64,000 bases of DNA from Palsa-883 sp035696165 (GCA_035696165.1 DASRQX010000153.1:4588-68587), one strand, 5' to 3'; numbered from the stretch's first letter, positions 26,630 to 35,917 are shown. Notes: a model not told the origin generated them from the sequence alone. Made by a program: numbers and translations.

Positions 26630-29001
26630 GGAGGCGGGGAGAGCGCTCTCCTGCTAGCTCCCACCGTCATGCCGACCCCCGGGACAGGTGCCCGGAGGCA
26701 AGCTCCGGTTGGCATCGACGACTTGCCGTCGTGCAGCAAGCCAAGTCGTGGATGCCGACCTTCGTCGGCATGACGAGGGGGGCGCTGGCGACAGTCTTCG
26801 TGGTAAAATGGTGGATCGCTCTCGTCGCGATCACCCTCTTTCTCCCCTACCTTGCCGTAGTCTTCTCTCGCGCCCACTTCGAAATCCCCCCGCCGACACC
26901 GATCGTCTACGATCGCCACGGCGCATTCCTCGCGCAACTCGGCGACGAACTTCCATCGCGCGGCGGCGGCCGCCTGACCGAGTATGGCTACTGGCCGGTC
27001 GATCAACCGCCGGCGCGCGTTGTCAGCGCCACCCTCGCGCTGGAGGACCATCGCTTCTGGTCCCACCCCGGCGTCGATCCGGGCGCGGTGCTGCGCGCCG
27101 CCTGGCAGGACTTGGCCGGGTTGCGCCGACGCTCCGGCGCTTCGACCATTGCCATGCAGGTGGCGCGCATGCAGCACCCGGAGCCGCGCACGCTCTGGGC
27201 AAAAGCAGTGGAGGCGGGCACCGCGCTGGCGCTAACCGCGCGCTACGGCCGCGCCGCCGTCCTTGGGCAGTATCTGCGGCTGGTGCCGTACGGCAACGCC
27301 AGCCACGGCATCGGCCACGCGGCGCGCTGGTACTTTGCAAAACCCGCCGCCGACCTGAGCTGGGCCGAAATCGCCTTGCTCTGCGCCGTGCCGCGGGCGC
27401 CGGCCGCCTACAACCCGCTGCGCCCGGCCGGGCTGCACCGTGCCCGGGCCCGCGCCAACCGCATCCTTCTGGCACTGCGCGCACAGGACGTGATCACCGA
27501 CGCGGAATACGCCGCCGCCGTGGCGCAGCTTGCCACGTTGCAGCCGGGGCCGGCGCCGCAACGACCGGCGGACGCGCTGCACCCCATCCTGCGGCTGCGC
27601 GATATGCTGGCGGAGGCACCCACGCCACCACATCCATCGGACGACCGGATCACCGCGTCGCTCGATCTGGATGTGCAACGCATGGTAGCAACGCTGCTGC
27701 GCGGAGAACTCGAGCGGTGGCGCGGCGCAGGCGCGCAACAGGCGGCGGCGATCGTCGTGCAGCGCGGCACGAATGCGGTGCTGGCAGCGGTTGGTTCCGA
27801 GAGCTACGCCGGCCAGCGCGGCGGGGCGATCGATTTCACCCGCGCGATCCGCTCACCGGGCAGCACGCTGAAGCCGTTCCTTTACGCCGCCGCGCTGCAA
27901 CGCGGCCTGCTGCGTCCGGCGGACCTGCTGGAGGACGGGCCTGGGCGGTCCGGGGGGATCCGCAACGCGGACTCGCGCTACCTCGGGCCGCTGCCGCCGA
28001 GCCAGGCGCTGGCCAACTCGCGCAACGTTCCGGCGGTGGACGTGTTGCGCCGGCTGGGCATCGACGCGGGCTTCGATTTGTTTCGCGCGCTTGGGCTGCA
28101 CGTGCTGGACGCCGCGCCGGACAGCCTGGGCCTGGCGATGGCAATCGGTGCCTTGCCGACCAGCCTCGATCGGCTCGCCGACGCCTACGCCGGGCTGGCG
28201 GATGACGGAATGCAGCGCGGGCTGCGGTGGTATCAGGGCCAGCCCGAGGCGCCCCCGCGCCGCGTGTTTTCCATCGCTGCGGCGCGCGAGGTGGGATTGT
28301 TCCTGTCCGATCCGCTGGCCCGGCTACCGAGTTTTGCCCGTTATGGCAGTACCGAGTACCCGTTCACGGTGGCGGTGAAGACCGGCACGTCGCAGGGTTA
28401 TCGCGATGCCTGGACGGTGGCGTGGTCGCAGCACTTCCTGGTGGGCGCCTGGGTTGGACGCAGCGACGCCGGCACCATGGCTGGGCTGGGGGGCACCGAC
28501 AGCGCAGCGGAGCTGGTGCGGGCGATCCTGCTCGCGCTGCACCACGCTGTCTCCGGCGAGTTGAGCGACACCAACCTTGCGGTGCCGGAGGGATACGTGG
28601 CGGCGCCGGTCTGCGCGGGACCCGCCGAGACACCGCAGGATAGCTGTAGCCGCACCCTGCTGACATGGCTGCCAAGCGGCGCATCGGCGCGGGCGTCTGC
28701 GGTGACTCCCGGAACGCTGCCGGCCAACACCGCGGTGCGGCTGTCGGTGGTGACGCCGGAAGCCGACAGCCGCGTCTGGCGCAATCCGGAGAGCCCGGCG
28801 GCTGCGAATCGTTTGATACTGCGGGCGAAGACATCGCCGCACGTGCCGCAGGTCGTGTGGTACGTGGACGGCGCACCGTTCGCGCTGACCGATCCGGACA
28901 ATCCTGTGATGTGGCCTCTGAAGGTCGGCGAACATCGCTTTCAGATCGGCCTGCCGTTGCGGCCGGAGCGTTCTCGGTCGGCGCGATTGGTGGTGGAGTG
29001 A
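26626..29001 (+). CDS. pbpC: Penicillin-binding protein 1C (bifunctional peptidoglycan synthase)
   Basis: 791 residues if begun at the GTG at 26626 (GTGA overlap with the A2M stop). The first ~50 codons read through a palindromic repeat, so starts nearer the membrane anchor (ATG at 26770, or a GTG shortly after) are also possible. The anchor is WWIALVAITLFLPYLAVVF. The GT51 glycosyltransferase domain shows LALEDHRFWSHPGVDP and GASTIAMQVARM. The transpeptidase domain has Ser413-Thr-Leu-Lys416, SRN in LANSRNVPAVDVL, and KTGTSQGYRDAW. The last ~90 residues form the PBP1C-specific C-terminal beta domain. A2M and PBP1C are commonly paired: PBP1C is thought to repair peptidoglycan where the wall is breached. 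Confidence 0.93.
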   Translation: MRRRGERSPASSHRHADPRDRCPEASSGWHRRLAVVQQAKSWMPTFVGMTRGALATVFVVKWWIALVAITLFLPYLAVVFSRAHFEIPPPTPIVYDRHGAFLAQLGDELPSRGGGRLTEYGYWPVDQPPARVVSATLALEDHRFWSHPGVDPGAVLRAAWQDLAGLRRRSGASTIAMQVARMQHPEPRTLWAKAVEAGTALALTARYGRAAVLGQYLRLVPYGNASHGIGHAARWYFAKPAADLSWAEIALLCAVPRAPAAYNPLRPAGLHRARARANRILLALRAQDVITDAEYAAAVAQLATLQPGPAPQRPADALHPILRLRDMLAEAPTPPHPSDDRITASLDLDVQRMVATLLRGELERWRGAGAQQAAAIVVQRGTNAVLAAVGSESYAGQRGGAIDFTRAIRSPGSTLKPFLYAAALQRGLLRPADLLEDGPGRSGGIRNADSRYLGPLPPSQALANSRNVPAVDVLRRLGIDAGFDLFRALGLHVLDAAPDSLGLAMAIGALPTSLDRLADAYAGLADDGMQRGLRWYQGQPEAPPRRVFSIAAAREVGLFLSDPLARLPSFARYGSTEYPFTVAVKTGTSQGYRDAWTVAWSQHFLVGAWVGRSDAGTMAGLGGTDSAAELVRAILLALHHAVSGELSDTNLAVPEGYVAAPVCAGPAETPQDSCSRTLLTWLPSGASARASAVTPGTLPANTAVRLSVVTPEADSRVWRNPESPAAANRLILRAKTSPHVPQVVWYVDGAPFALTDPDNPVMWPLKVGEHRFQIGLPLRPERSRSARLVVE
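26665..26775. repeat. Interspersed palindromic element, copy 2 (inside the pbpC leader)
   Basis: 111 bases from cgtcatgcc to tgacg. It has the same outer arms as copy 1, plus an extra internal segment in the left arm (cccccgggacag then gcccggaggcaagctccgg) shared with copy 3 and, inverted, with copy 4. It sits just after the GTG start of pbpC and keeps the frame open. Confidence 0.9.
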
Positions 29002-29040
29002 TGCCGGCGGCCGTAAAAATTGATTCACCGACAGTGCGCC

Positions 29041-29151
29041 CGTCATGCCGGCCCCCGGGTCAAGCGCCCGAGGAAGGCTCCGGCCGGTATCCATGACTTT
29101 CTTTGTTGCGACGAAGACAAGTCGTGGATACCGGCATGCGCCGGCATGACG
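29041..29151. repeat. Interspersed palindromic element, copy 3
   Basis: 111 bases from cgtcatgccggccccc to ggcatgacg, very similar to copy 2. It fills most of the gap between pbpC and the amino-acid importer operon, and may act as a hairpin at the end of the A2M/pbpC transcript. Confidence 0.9.
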
Positions 29152-29238
29152 GGGGGGAACCGCCGGTATGATGCTTGAAAACGGTGCACATCGCGGTGAA
29201 TACTGCGCGGCGCCTGTCGAAACGAGGGGGGACAACCA

Positions 29239-30171
29239 ATGTCACACGTCATCGACCGCCGGACATTCATAACTGGGGCCGCGGTGGGTGGCGCGGTGCT
29301 GGCGGGACTGCGACCCCGCTCCGTCGTGGCCGCTCCGCCGAGCTTCAAGACCGTCACCCCCGGCGTGCTGACCGTGGCAATCAACGGTGACATGCCGATG
29401 ACCAGCGTCAAGGACGGCGAGCTGATCGGTACCGATGGAGAAATGATCGTGATGATCGCGCAGAAGCTTGCCCTCGAGGCCAAGCCCGCGCTGATGGAAT
29501 GGTCGGCCACGGTGGAAAGCGTGCGCACCGGGCGCACCGACATCATGCTCGGCAACATGGGCTGGACGCCGACGCGCGCGAAGGTGCTGTCAATCAGCGA
29601 CGCGATCTACTTCGCCGGCACGTTCGCCACCATGAAGCACGATAATCCGCTCACCAAGATCACCATCGGCGACATGAAGGGGCACAGCATCGGAACCGTC
29701 ACCGGATTCAGCATCGTTCCGGAGATGAAGAAGGTGCCCGACACGACCGAGGTGAAGCTGTACGACACCAGCGATGCCTGTATCCGTGACGTGGTTGCCG
29801 GTCGGCTGGACTTTGCCGTGCTGGACCCGCCGACGGTGGACTACATGATCCTGCAGAACGCCGGCTGGGGGCTGAAGCAGATCCCGGTGGCGCACGACGA
29901 TGCGTTCCCGCAACTGACCAGCAAGCAGCACACCGTGATGGGCATGAACCAGGACAACCACGATCTGTTCGACGCGGTGAATGCCGGGGTGGCCTGGCTA
30001 TGGAAGTCCAAGACAAACGCGGCGCTGCTGGCGAAATACGGCGTCAGCAACGCCGACTACCTGGTGCCGCCGGAAAGCAACCCGCGCGTCGGCGTGGATC
30101 GCGATGCCAAGGGCGGCATTATCGGCCCGGGCGGTCATACGCCGAAGGACTACTCGGCGCTGTTTGCCTGA
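29239..30171 (+). CDS. Amino-acid ABC transporter substrate-binding protein (family 3)
   Basis: 310 residues. The N-terminus DRRTFITGAAVGG looks like a twin-arginine signal, with cleavage near VVAA. The mature protein has the family-3 periplasmic pattern: GVLTVAINGDMPMTSVKDGELIG, then LALEAKPALMEWS and a VRTGRTDIMLGNMGWTPTR stretch with the usual Arg/Asp ligand-site residues for the alpha-amino acid group. A strong GAGGGGGG lies upstream of the ATG at 29239. It heads a five-gene operon with its ATPase, two permeases and a FAD oxidase. Confidence 0.9.
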   Translation: MSHVIDRRTFITGAAVGGAVLAGLRPRSVVAAPPSFKTVTPGVLTVAINGDMPMTSVKDGELIGTDGEMIVMIAQKLALEAKPALMEWSATVESVRTGRTDIMLGNMGWTPTRAKVLSISDAIYFAGTFATMKHDNPLTKITIGDMKGHSIGTVTGFSIVPEMKKVPDTTEVKLYDTSDACIRDVVAGRLDFAVLDPPTVDYMILQNAGWGLKQIPVAHDDAFPQLTSKQHTVMGMNQDNHDLFDAVNAGVAWLWKSKTNAALLAKYGVSNADYLVPPESNPRVGVDRDAKGGIIGPGGHTPKDYSALFA

Positions 30172-30174
30172 GCA

Positions 30175-30984
30175 ATGCCGGATGACGCAGGCCGACGGCC
30201 TCTCGTACGGATCGTCGGCCTGCACAAGCGATTTGGCGCGCTGGAAGTGCTGCGCGGCGTGGACCTTGAGGTGCGGGCGGGTGAAAAGCTGACGGTCATC
30301 GGGCCGTCGGGATCGGGCAAGACGACGCTGCTGCGCTGCATCAACTGGCTGGAGCGCCCGACCGACGGCGAGATCCTGATCAACGACGAGCCGATCGGCG
30401 AAAAGCGCGCCGGCGGTCGGCGGGTGGACATGCGGGACGCGGAACTCGCGCGCATGCGGGCGCGGATCGGCATGGTTTTCCAGCGCTTCTACCTGTTCCC
30501 GCATCTGACGGCGCTGGACAATGTCGCGGTCGGGCCGATCAAAGTGCTGCGCCAGACGCGGGCGATGGCGCGCCGCGACGCGCTGGCGCTGCTCGACAAG
30601 GTCGGCCTGGCGCACAAGCGCGACGTCTATCCGGACATGCTGTCGGGCGGCCAGCAGCAGCGCGTGGCGATCGCCCGCGCGCTGGCGATGCAGCCCGCGC
30701 TGATGCTGTTCGACGAGGCGACCTCGGCGCTCGATCCCGAACTGGTGGGCGAGGTGCTGACGGTGATCCGCCAGCTTGCCGCGGAGGGCATGACGATGAT
30801 CATCGTGACGCACGAGATGCAGTTCGCCGAGGACATATCCGACCGGGTGATTTTTATGGATCACGGCCAGATCGTCGAGGAAGGGCCGCCGCACCAGATC
30901 TTCCACGCGCCCGCACACGCGCGCACGCGGGCGTTCCTGCGCGCGGTGATCGATCGGCAGGTCTATCCGGCGGCAACGTCGTGA
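30175..30984 (+). CDS. Amino-acid ABC transporter ATP-binding protein
   Basis: 269 residues. Walker A is GPSGSGKT at 43-50; the signature is LSGGQQQRVAIARAL; Walker B is LMLFDEATSALDP, followed by the switch His in IVTHEMQFA. This is the GlnQ/HisP-type ATPase of polar amino-acid importers. It begins three bases after the binding-protein gene and overlaps the permease gene by four bases. Confidence 0.95.
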   Translation: MPDDAGRRPLVRIVGLHKRFGALEVLRGVDLEVRAGEKLTVIGPSGSGKTTLLRCINWLERPTDGEILINDEPIGEKRAGGRRVDMRDAELARMRARIGMVFQRFYLFPHLTALDNVAVGPIKVLRQTRAMARRDALALLDKVGLAHKRDVYPDMLSGGQQQRVAIARALAMQPALMLFDEATSALDPELVGEVLTVIRQLAAEGMTMIIVTHEMQFAEDISDRVIFMDHGQIVEEGPPHQIFHAPAHARTRAFLRAVIDRQVYPAATS

Positions 30985-31658
30985 ACGCCGGGGCTTGGGA
31001 ACGCTTCGCGGCGCAGTTTCCATACCTGATCGAAACATTACTGCTGGGCGCGGAGATGACGGTCATCGTCACGCTCGGCGGGTTTGTCGTCGCGGTGCTG
31101 CTGGGCCTGGCGGGCGCCGGCCTGCGCACCGCACGACTGCGCTGGCTGCGCGCGCTCGGCACACTGTATGTGGACGTCTTCCGCGCCGTGCCGGTGCTGA
31201 CGCAACTGTTCATCATCTATTTCGGCCTGGCCGAACTGGGTGCCAGGCTGGATCCGATCCCGGCGGCGATCATCGGCTTCGGCATCAACGGCGGGGCCTA
31301 CCTGACCGAGGTGTTCCGCGCCGGGATCGAGGCGGTGCATCGCGGCCAGAGCGAAGCCGCGTTGGCGATCGGCATGACGCCCGCCCAGGCGCTGCGGGTG
31401 ATCGTGCTGCCGCAGGCGATGCGCGTGGTGGTTCCGCCGCTCGGCAATTTCGCGATCGGTTTGCTGAAGGACACCTCGGTCGCCTCATCCGTTGCGGCAC
31501 CGGAATTGAGCTTCCGGGCGCATATGCTGGTCGACCAGACCTATCTCAGCACGCAGATCTACCTGACCGTGGCGGCGCTGTATCTCGCCATGAGCCTGCC
31601 GCTGGCGCGCCTTGTGCGCGTGATCGAGCGGCGCATGGCGCGGAGCCGGGTGGCGTGA
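30981..31658 (+). CDS. Amino-acid ABC transporter permease (first)
   Basis: 225 residues of the HisMQ/GlnP type. Conserved blocks are YVDVFRAVPVLTQLFIIYFGL and the coupling loop EAALAIGMTPAQALRVIVLPQA. GTG start at 30981 in a four-base overlap with the ATPase; its own stop overlaps the second permease the same way. Two similar permeases form a heterodimer. Confidence 0.95.
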   Translation: MNAGAWERFAAQFPYLIETLLLGAEMTVIVTLGGFVVAVLLGLAGAGLRTARLRWLRALGTLYVDVFRAVPVLTQLFIIYFGLAELGARLDPIPAAIIGFGINGGAYLTEVFRAGIEAVHRGQSEAALAIGMTPAQALRVIVLPQAMRVVVPPLGNFAIGLLKDTSVASSVAAPELSFRAHMLVDQTYLSTQIYLTVAALYLAMSLPLARLVRVIERRMARSRVA

Positions 31659-32314
31659 GCTGGGAGGACCTTCACGAGTGGCTGCCGCAGCTTCTGGTGG
31701 CTGCCGGCGGGACGCTGAAGATGACGGCGCTGGCCTATCTGGTGGCGGTGGTCGCGGGTCTGACGATCGCCCTGGCGCGTCTGTCGCGGCGGCGCATGGT
31801 TGCCGCCGTGGCCGGGTGGTACGTCGAGCTGATCCGTGGCACGCCGGCGCTGACGCAGCTGTTCCTGATTTATTTCGGCCTCGCCTCGGCCGGCATTGTG
31901 CTGTCCGCCTTCACCGCGGCGGTGATCGGCCTTGGCCTGAACTATGCCGCGTACATGTCGGAGGTTTATCGCGCTGGGATCGAGGCCGTGCACCGCGGAC
32001 AGCGCGAGGCGGCGCTGGCGATCGGCATGACGAACGCGCTGGCGATGCGCACAATCATACTGCCGCAGGCGGTGCGCATCATCGTTCCGCCGATGGCGAA
32101 CTACGCGGTGTCGCTGTTGAAGGATACCTCGGTCGCGTCGCTGATTTCCGCGCCGGAACTCATGCTGCGTGCACGCGATCTCAGCAGCGAGTATTTCATG
32201 CCGATGGAGCTCTATCTGCTGGCGGGGGCGATGTATCTGGTAATGGCCTATCCGCTGGGGAAGGGTGCGCGCTATCTGGAGCTGCGGATGGGCCAGGGGC
32301 GGGTGGCAAGCTGA
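31655..32314 (+). CDS. Amino-acid ABC transporter permease (second)
   Basis: 219 residues, clearly related to the preceding permease: WYVELIRGTPALTQLFLIYFGL and REAALAIGMTNALAMRTIILPQA. It starts at the GTG at 31655, overlapping the stop of the first permease. The two genes look like an old duplication. Confidence 0.93.
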   Translation: MSWEDLHEWLPQLLVAAGGTLKMTALAYLVAVVAGLTIALARLSRRRMVAAVAGWYVELIRGTPALTQLFLIYFGLASAGIVLSAFTAAVIGLGLNYAAYMSEVYRAGIEAVHRGQREAALAIGMTNALAMRTIILPQAVRIIVPPMANYAVSLLKDTSVASLISAPELMLRARDLSSEYFMPMELYLLAGAMYLVMAYPLGKGARYLELRMGQGRVAS

Positions 32315-32330
32315 GCAACGGGAGGTGAAG

Positions 32331-33572
32331 ATGATCGACGCGGTAGAATGCGTGGTGATCGGATCGGGCGCGCTGGGATCCAGTGTGGCGTTCCATCTGG
32401 CGAAGGCCGGCAAGCAGGTCGCGCTGCTGGACAAGCACGCGCTTGGCTCGCAGACATCACCGCGGGCGGCCGGACTGACTTCGCAGGCGCGTGGCAGCGA
32501 TCTGATGACTCAGTTGGCCAAGCGCGCGGTGCGCAAGATCGAGGGGTTCGAGGCGGAAACCGGCGAGAAAATCGTGTTTCACCAGCCCGGCGCACTGAAG
32601 ATCGCGCGCCTGCCGGAGCATCTGGAGCAACTCAACGGCGAAGTGGAGCGCGGGCGGCGGATGGGAACCGGGATCGAGATGATCTCGCCGCAGGAGGCCG
32701 CGGCAAAGAATCCGTTCCTCCATACGGCTGGGATTCTCAGGGTAATCTATTCGCCGACCGATCTCTACCTGGAGCCGTCGCAGATCCCTGGCGGCTACGC
32801 GCGTGCGGCGGCGCGGCTCGGCGTGACCATGCTGCCGCACACACTGGTGACCGGCATCGCCACTAACAACGACGTGGTCAGCGGTGTCGCAACGGAACAT
32901 GGAACGATACGCTGCGAGACAGTGGTGGACGCGGGCGGCGCCTGGTTGCGCGCGGTGGCGGCGCTGTCCGGCGCGACCGTCAAGCTGGTGCCGACACGTC
33001 ACCAGTTGCTGATCACCGAGCCCATCGAGGGCGTCGATGCGATGCAGCCGATCACGCGCATTATCGACGTGAACGTCTATGTGCGGCCGGATGAGGGCGG
33101 ATTGATGCTGGGCGGCTATGAGCAGACGCCTCTACAGTACGATGGACGCGACCTGCCGGCCAGATTCGATATCGATGAGATGCCGCTCGACCTTGATGTG
33201 CTGCGCGGCTTCGCGGATGCCGTGCGCGAGCAGTTGCCGGTGTTGCAGCGCGCGTTCCAGGCCGGGCCGCGGGCGGTCAAGCTGCGTGTGCATCGCGGCG
33301 GACTGCCGACGATGACCGCTGACGGCGAACATACCGTCGGGCCGGTGCCTGGGGTCCGCGGACTGTATGTGGCCGGCGGCTGCTGCGTCGGCGGTTTGTC
33401 AATCTCGCCGGCAATCGGCGAGGCGCTGGCCGCCTGGATCTGCGATGGCACACCGCCAATGGATCTTTCGCCGCTGGCGCCGGGGCGCGAAGGCGCGCTG
33501 GACGAGGTCGCACTTAAGGCGGCATGCCGGTTGCAATATGCGCACCACTACTGGGAACATCCGCCGAGGTAA
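32331..33572 (+). CDS. FAD-dependent amine/amino-acid oxidoreductase (DAO family)
   Basis: 413 residues. An ADP-binding fold (VVIGSGALGSSVAFHLAKAG) opens the protein, followed by SQTSPRAAGLTSQARGS, the FAD-contact region of glycine/sarcosine/dimethylglycine oxidase-type enzymes. The C-terminus has GVRGLYVAGGCCVGGLSISP, the second FAD contact. The start at 32331 is preceded by GGGAGG. Sixteen bases after the importer operon, it probably oxidises the imported amine or amino acid. Sarcosine, D-amino acids or opines are all possible. Confidence 0.88.
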   Translation: MIDAVECVVIGSGALGSSVAFHLAKAGKQVALLDKHALGSQTSPRAAGLTSQARGSDLMTQLAKRAVRKIEGFEAETGEKIVFHQPGALKIARLPEHLEQLNGEVERGRRMGTGIEMISPQEAAAKNPFLHTAGILRVIYSPTDLYLEPSQIPGGYARAAARLGVTMLPHTLVTGIATNNDVVSGVATEHGTIRCETVVDAGGAWLRAVAALSGATVKLVPTRHQLLITEPIEGVDAMQPITRIIDVNVYVRPDEGGLMLGGYEQTPLQYDGRDLPARFDIDEMPLDLDVLRGFADAVREQLPVLQRAFQAGPRAVKLRVHRGGLPTMTADGEHTVGPVPGVRGLYVAGGCCVGGLSISPAIGEALAAWICDGTPPMDLSPLAPGREGALDEVALKAACRLQYAHHYWEHPPR

Positions 33573-33679
33573 CGAATCGGTTCTCGCTGCTTGCGCCATA
33601 GCCGTGCGCGGGAGTGATTGACCTTCCGCGGCGCGCGAGTTGTTGCGCCGACGCGGCGGGGTATAGCAGGCTGCGCGGC

Positions 33680-34453
33680 ATGCCTGAGACCTCGCTCTAT
33701 CCGGTCGTGAAGCGCTTCCTGGAGGCCGCGGGCTTTCAGGTGAAGGGCGAAGTGAACGGCTGCGATGTCGTCGCGGTAAAACACGGCTCGGTGCAAGACG
33801 GGCCGATGCAAGACGGACAGAAGTTGAAGCTGGTGATCGTGGAGATGAAGCTTGGCTTCAGCCTCGATCTACTGCTGCAGGCGACAGACCGCATGCGTGC
33901 GGCGGATGAGGTGTGGTTGGCGGTGCCGGCGACCCGGCGCGGACGCGATCGCGATCCACGCGTGCATCGGCTTTGCCGGTTGATCGGCTTCGGTTTGATG
34001 GCCGTCAACATCGAATGCGATCGGATCGAGGTGCTCGCCACGCCCGAACCCTATCGACCGCGGCCGGATCAGCGCCGCCGTGCACGGTTGCTGAGCGAAC
34101 ATGCGCGGCGCAGTGGCGACCCGTCTCCCGGTGGCTCGACACGCCAGCCTGTGATGACCGCGTACCGGCAGCAGGCCCTCGCCTGCGCTGCGTTGCTGCG
34201 GGCGGGCTGTGATCGGCCTCGCGATCTTCGGGCGGTAGCACCCGATGCGGGCCGAATTCTCTTGCGCAACGTGTACGGTTGGTTCGAGCGAACGCGGCGC
34301 GGCGTGTATCGGCTTACCGCCCTTGGCGAAGTGGCGTTGCAGCGCTGGCCCGACACCAGGCACATTGCTGCAAGCGAAGGATTTGCCGTGCAGCGTGAGA
34401 GTGTCGTTGCTGGCGCCGTGGCAAACGCTGCCCTGATCGCGCGAGCGATGTAG
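33680..34453 (+). CDS. DUF2161-family protein (putative PD-(D/E)XK nuclease fold)
   Basis: 257 residues. The N-terminal part LYPVVKRFLEAAGFQVKGEVNGCDVVAV, the stretch VIVEMKLGFSLDLLLQATDR and the later RRGRDRDPRVHRLCRLIGFGLM match DUF2161, a group annotated as putative phosphodiesterases or restriction-like nucleases. The Asp of GCDVVAV and Glu-x-Lys of VEMKLGF would be the catalytic trio. A C-terminal helical part (FERTRRGVYRLTALGEVAL) looks like a winged helix. The start is the ATG at 33680. A 15-base tandem duplication (33792-33821) lengthens the loop before the catalytic Glu. The role is unknown. Confidence 0.8.
   Translation: MPETSLYPVVKRFLEAAGFQVKGEVNGCDVVAVKHGSVQDGPMQDGQKLKLVIVEMKLGFSLDLLLQATDRMRAADEVWLAVPATRRGRDRDPRVHRLCRLIGFGLMAVNIECDRIEVLATPEPYRPRPDQRRRARLLSEHARRSGDPSPGGSTRQPVMTAYRQQALACAALLRAGCDRPRDLRAVAPDAGRILLRNVYGWFERTRRGVYRLTALGEVALQRWPDTRHIAASEGFAVQRESVVAGAVANAALIARAM
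33792..33821. repeat. 15-base tandem duplication in the DUF2161 gene
   Basis: Two copies of tgcaagacggrcmga side by side encode Met/Val-Gln-Asp-Gly twice. It belongs to the same class of small in-frame repeats seen through the cell-wall cluster. Confidence 0.8.
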
Positions 34454-34636
34454 CCGGCGAGGCAATCTCGCGGATGCAATGCCCTTTTTCGTTCGGCAAG
34501 AGGACAGCGCATCCGGCTACGGTCTCAATGCTAAACAGAAACTACGACTTCGGGGTCAGCCTGGGTGATTGTGCACGCGAACCCAAGCTTCGCGATCTGA
34601 CTGACCAGCCGTTGTGCCTGAGCGTTCGGCGAGGCG

Positions 34637-35606
34637 CTATGGAAATTGCACCAAAGTGGTTTTCAGCCAGGGCGCGCCCTTGCGCATCTTGTTGGAGCGT
34701 CGCTTGCCGGCACTCTCGTCGTTGCGTGGGCAGAGGCCCGCCCATGAGATCATGTGGCCCGCGGTCGGGAAGCGGCTCATGTCGATGCCGATCTCCGAGA
34801 TGATCACCTGCGCCGTCAGGTCGCTGACGCCAGGGATGCTGCGCAGCAGGCGCACCGCATCACGAAAAGGGTCGAGGTCACGGTCCACCGCCTCATCGAT
34901 CTCAGCCAAGGCGGCGACCAGGGTGTCGATCTGACGCAGGTGCAGACGCAGCAGGAAGCGGTGACGGTCCGTCACGCGCCCTGTCGGGCGGCATGCACCT
35001 TGTCACGCGGCGCCTTCACCCGGCGGTCAATCGGCGTCAGCAGATGATCGGGATCGGTCTCACCATCGATCAACGCCTCGAGGATCGCCCGGCCGCTGAC
35101 GCCCATGATGTTGGTCAGCACGGAAGGCAGCTTGAGATTGGCATCCTCCAGCGTCTTCTGGATCCGCTGGACGTGACTGGCCTTTTCGCGTACCAACTGC
35201 TTGCGGGTGCGCAACAGAGCCCGCATCTCCTGCGTGGCAGGTTCAGGCACCAAGCTGGCGCGGATCAGACCCTGCGCCAGCAGATCGGCCAGCCAGGTCG
35301 CGCCGGCCACGTCGGTCTTGCGGCCGGGCACATTCTTAACATGTGCGGCGTTGGCCAGGATGAGCGTCATGTCGCCATCCGAGAGTATGTGCCAGACTGG
35401 CTTCCAGTAGACGCCGGTTGCCTCCATGCCGACGTGAGTGCAGCCGCACTCGTTCAGCCACTCGGCCAACGCCGTTGGTCCGGGCGTCGTCGTGTCGAAC
35501 GTGCGAACTCGGCCTGCACCGTGCCCTCGGCCGCCAGGCGGACACACGCAACCACCGTGTCCTTGTGTACGTCCAGGCCGGCGCAGCGCGGGTAAAGAAC
35601 CTCCAT
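34637..35606 (-). pseudogene. Broken IS110-family transposase
   Basis: Reading from the ATG at 35606 (GAAGGAG upstream) the protein opens LYPRCAGLDVHKDTVVACV, the RuvC-like start of IS110 transposases. A missing base near 35511 shifts the frame: the natural continuation VRTFDTTTPGPTALAEWL is in another frame. That frame runs to 34972, where a second missing base near 34979 moves RVTDRHRFLLRLHL into a third frame. The last part has the C-terminal transposase_20 block (LLRSIPGVSDLTAQVIISEIG) and stops at APWLKTTLVQ, short of the usual end. Two frameshifts plus a lost tail make it non-functional unless the shifts are sequencing errors. Confidence 0.9.
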
Positions 35607-35750
35607 TGTGCTCTCCTTCTCTGCCGCCGCCGACGCAGGGCACCCCGGAAATAAAGTCTAAACAACGCGCTCCCGGACATCGCGGCCCATGGCGCAATCG
35701 GGGGTGCTTTGGGTGCCCCGGATCCAACTTATACACGGGATCGCTCACAT
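34637..35750 (-). mobile_element. Remnant of an IS110-family insertion sequence
   Basis: The transposase pseudogene plus about 140 bases upstream of it, including an inverted pair around the words ccccggatcc and ggggtgccc, look like the left part of an IS110-type element. The right end seems deleted, since the transposase loses its C-terminus near 34637 and unrelated sequence follows. Exact element ends cannot be fixed because IS110 elements lack strong terminal inverted repeats. Confidence 0.6.
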
Positions 35751-35887
35751 CATGATGACGACGACCTCTCCGCCAGCGGCCGGCAAACAGTAGCCGGCCG
35801 GGAAGCAGTCGCAACAGTTTCATTCGCGGCGGGTCGGTCGTGACGGTGAAAACTTATACCAGCGCCCGAAAGTCCCGACTCTCCGCC

Positions 35888-35917
35888 CGTCATCGCCGGC
35901 GCGGGCCGGCCATGACG
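35888..35917. repeat. Short form of the interspersed palindrome, copy 5
   Basis: Only the outer arms remain (cgtcatcgccggc and ggccatgacg) with no centre. It is probably a deletion product of the longer element found at 7651, 26665, 29041 and 45462. Confidence 0.7.
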
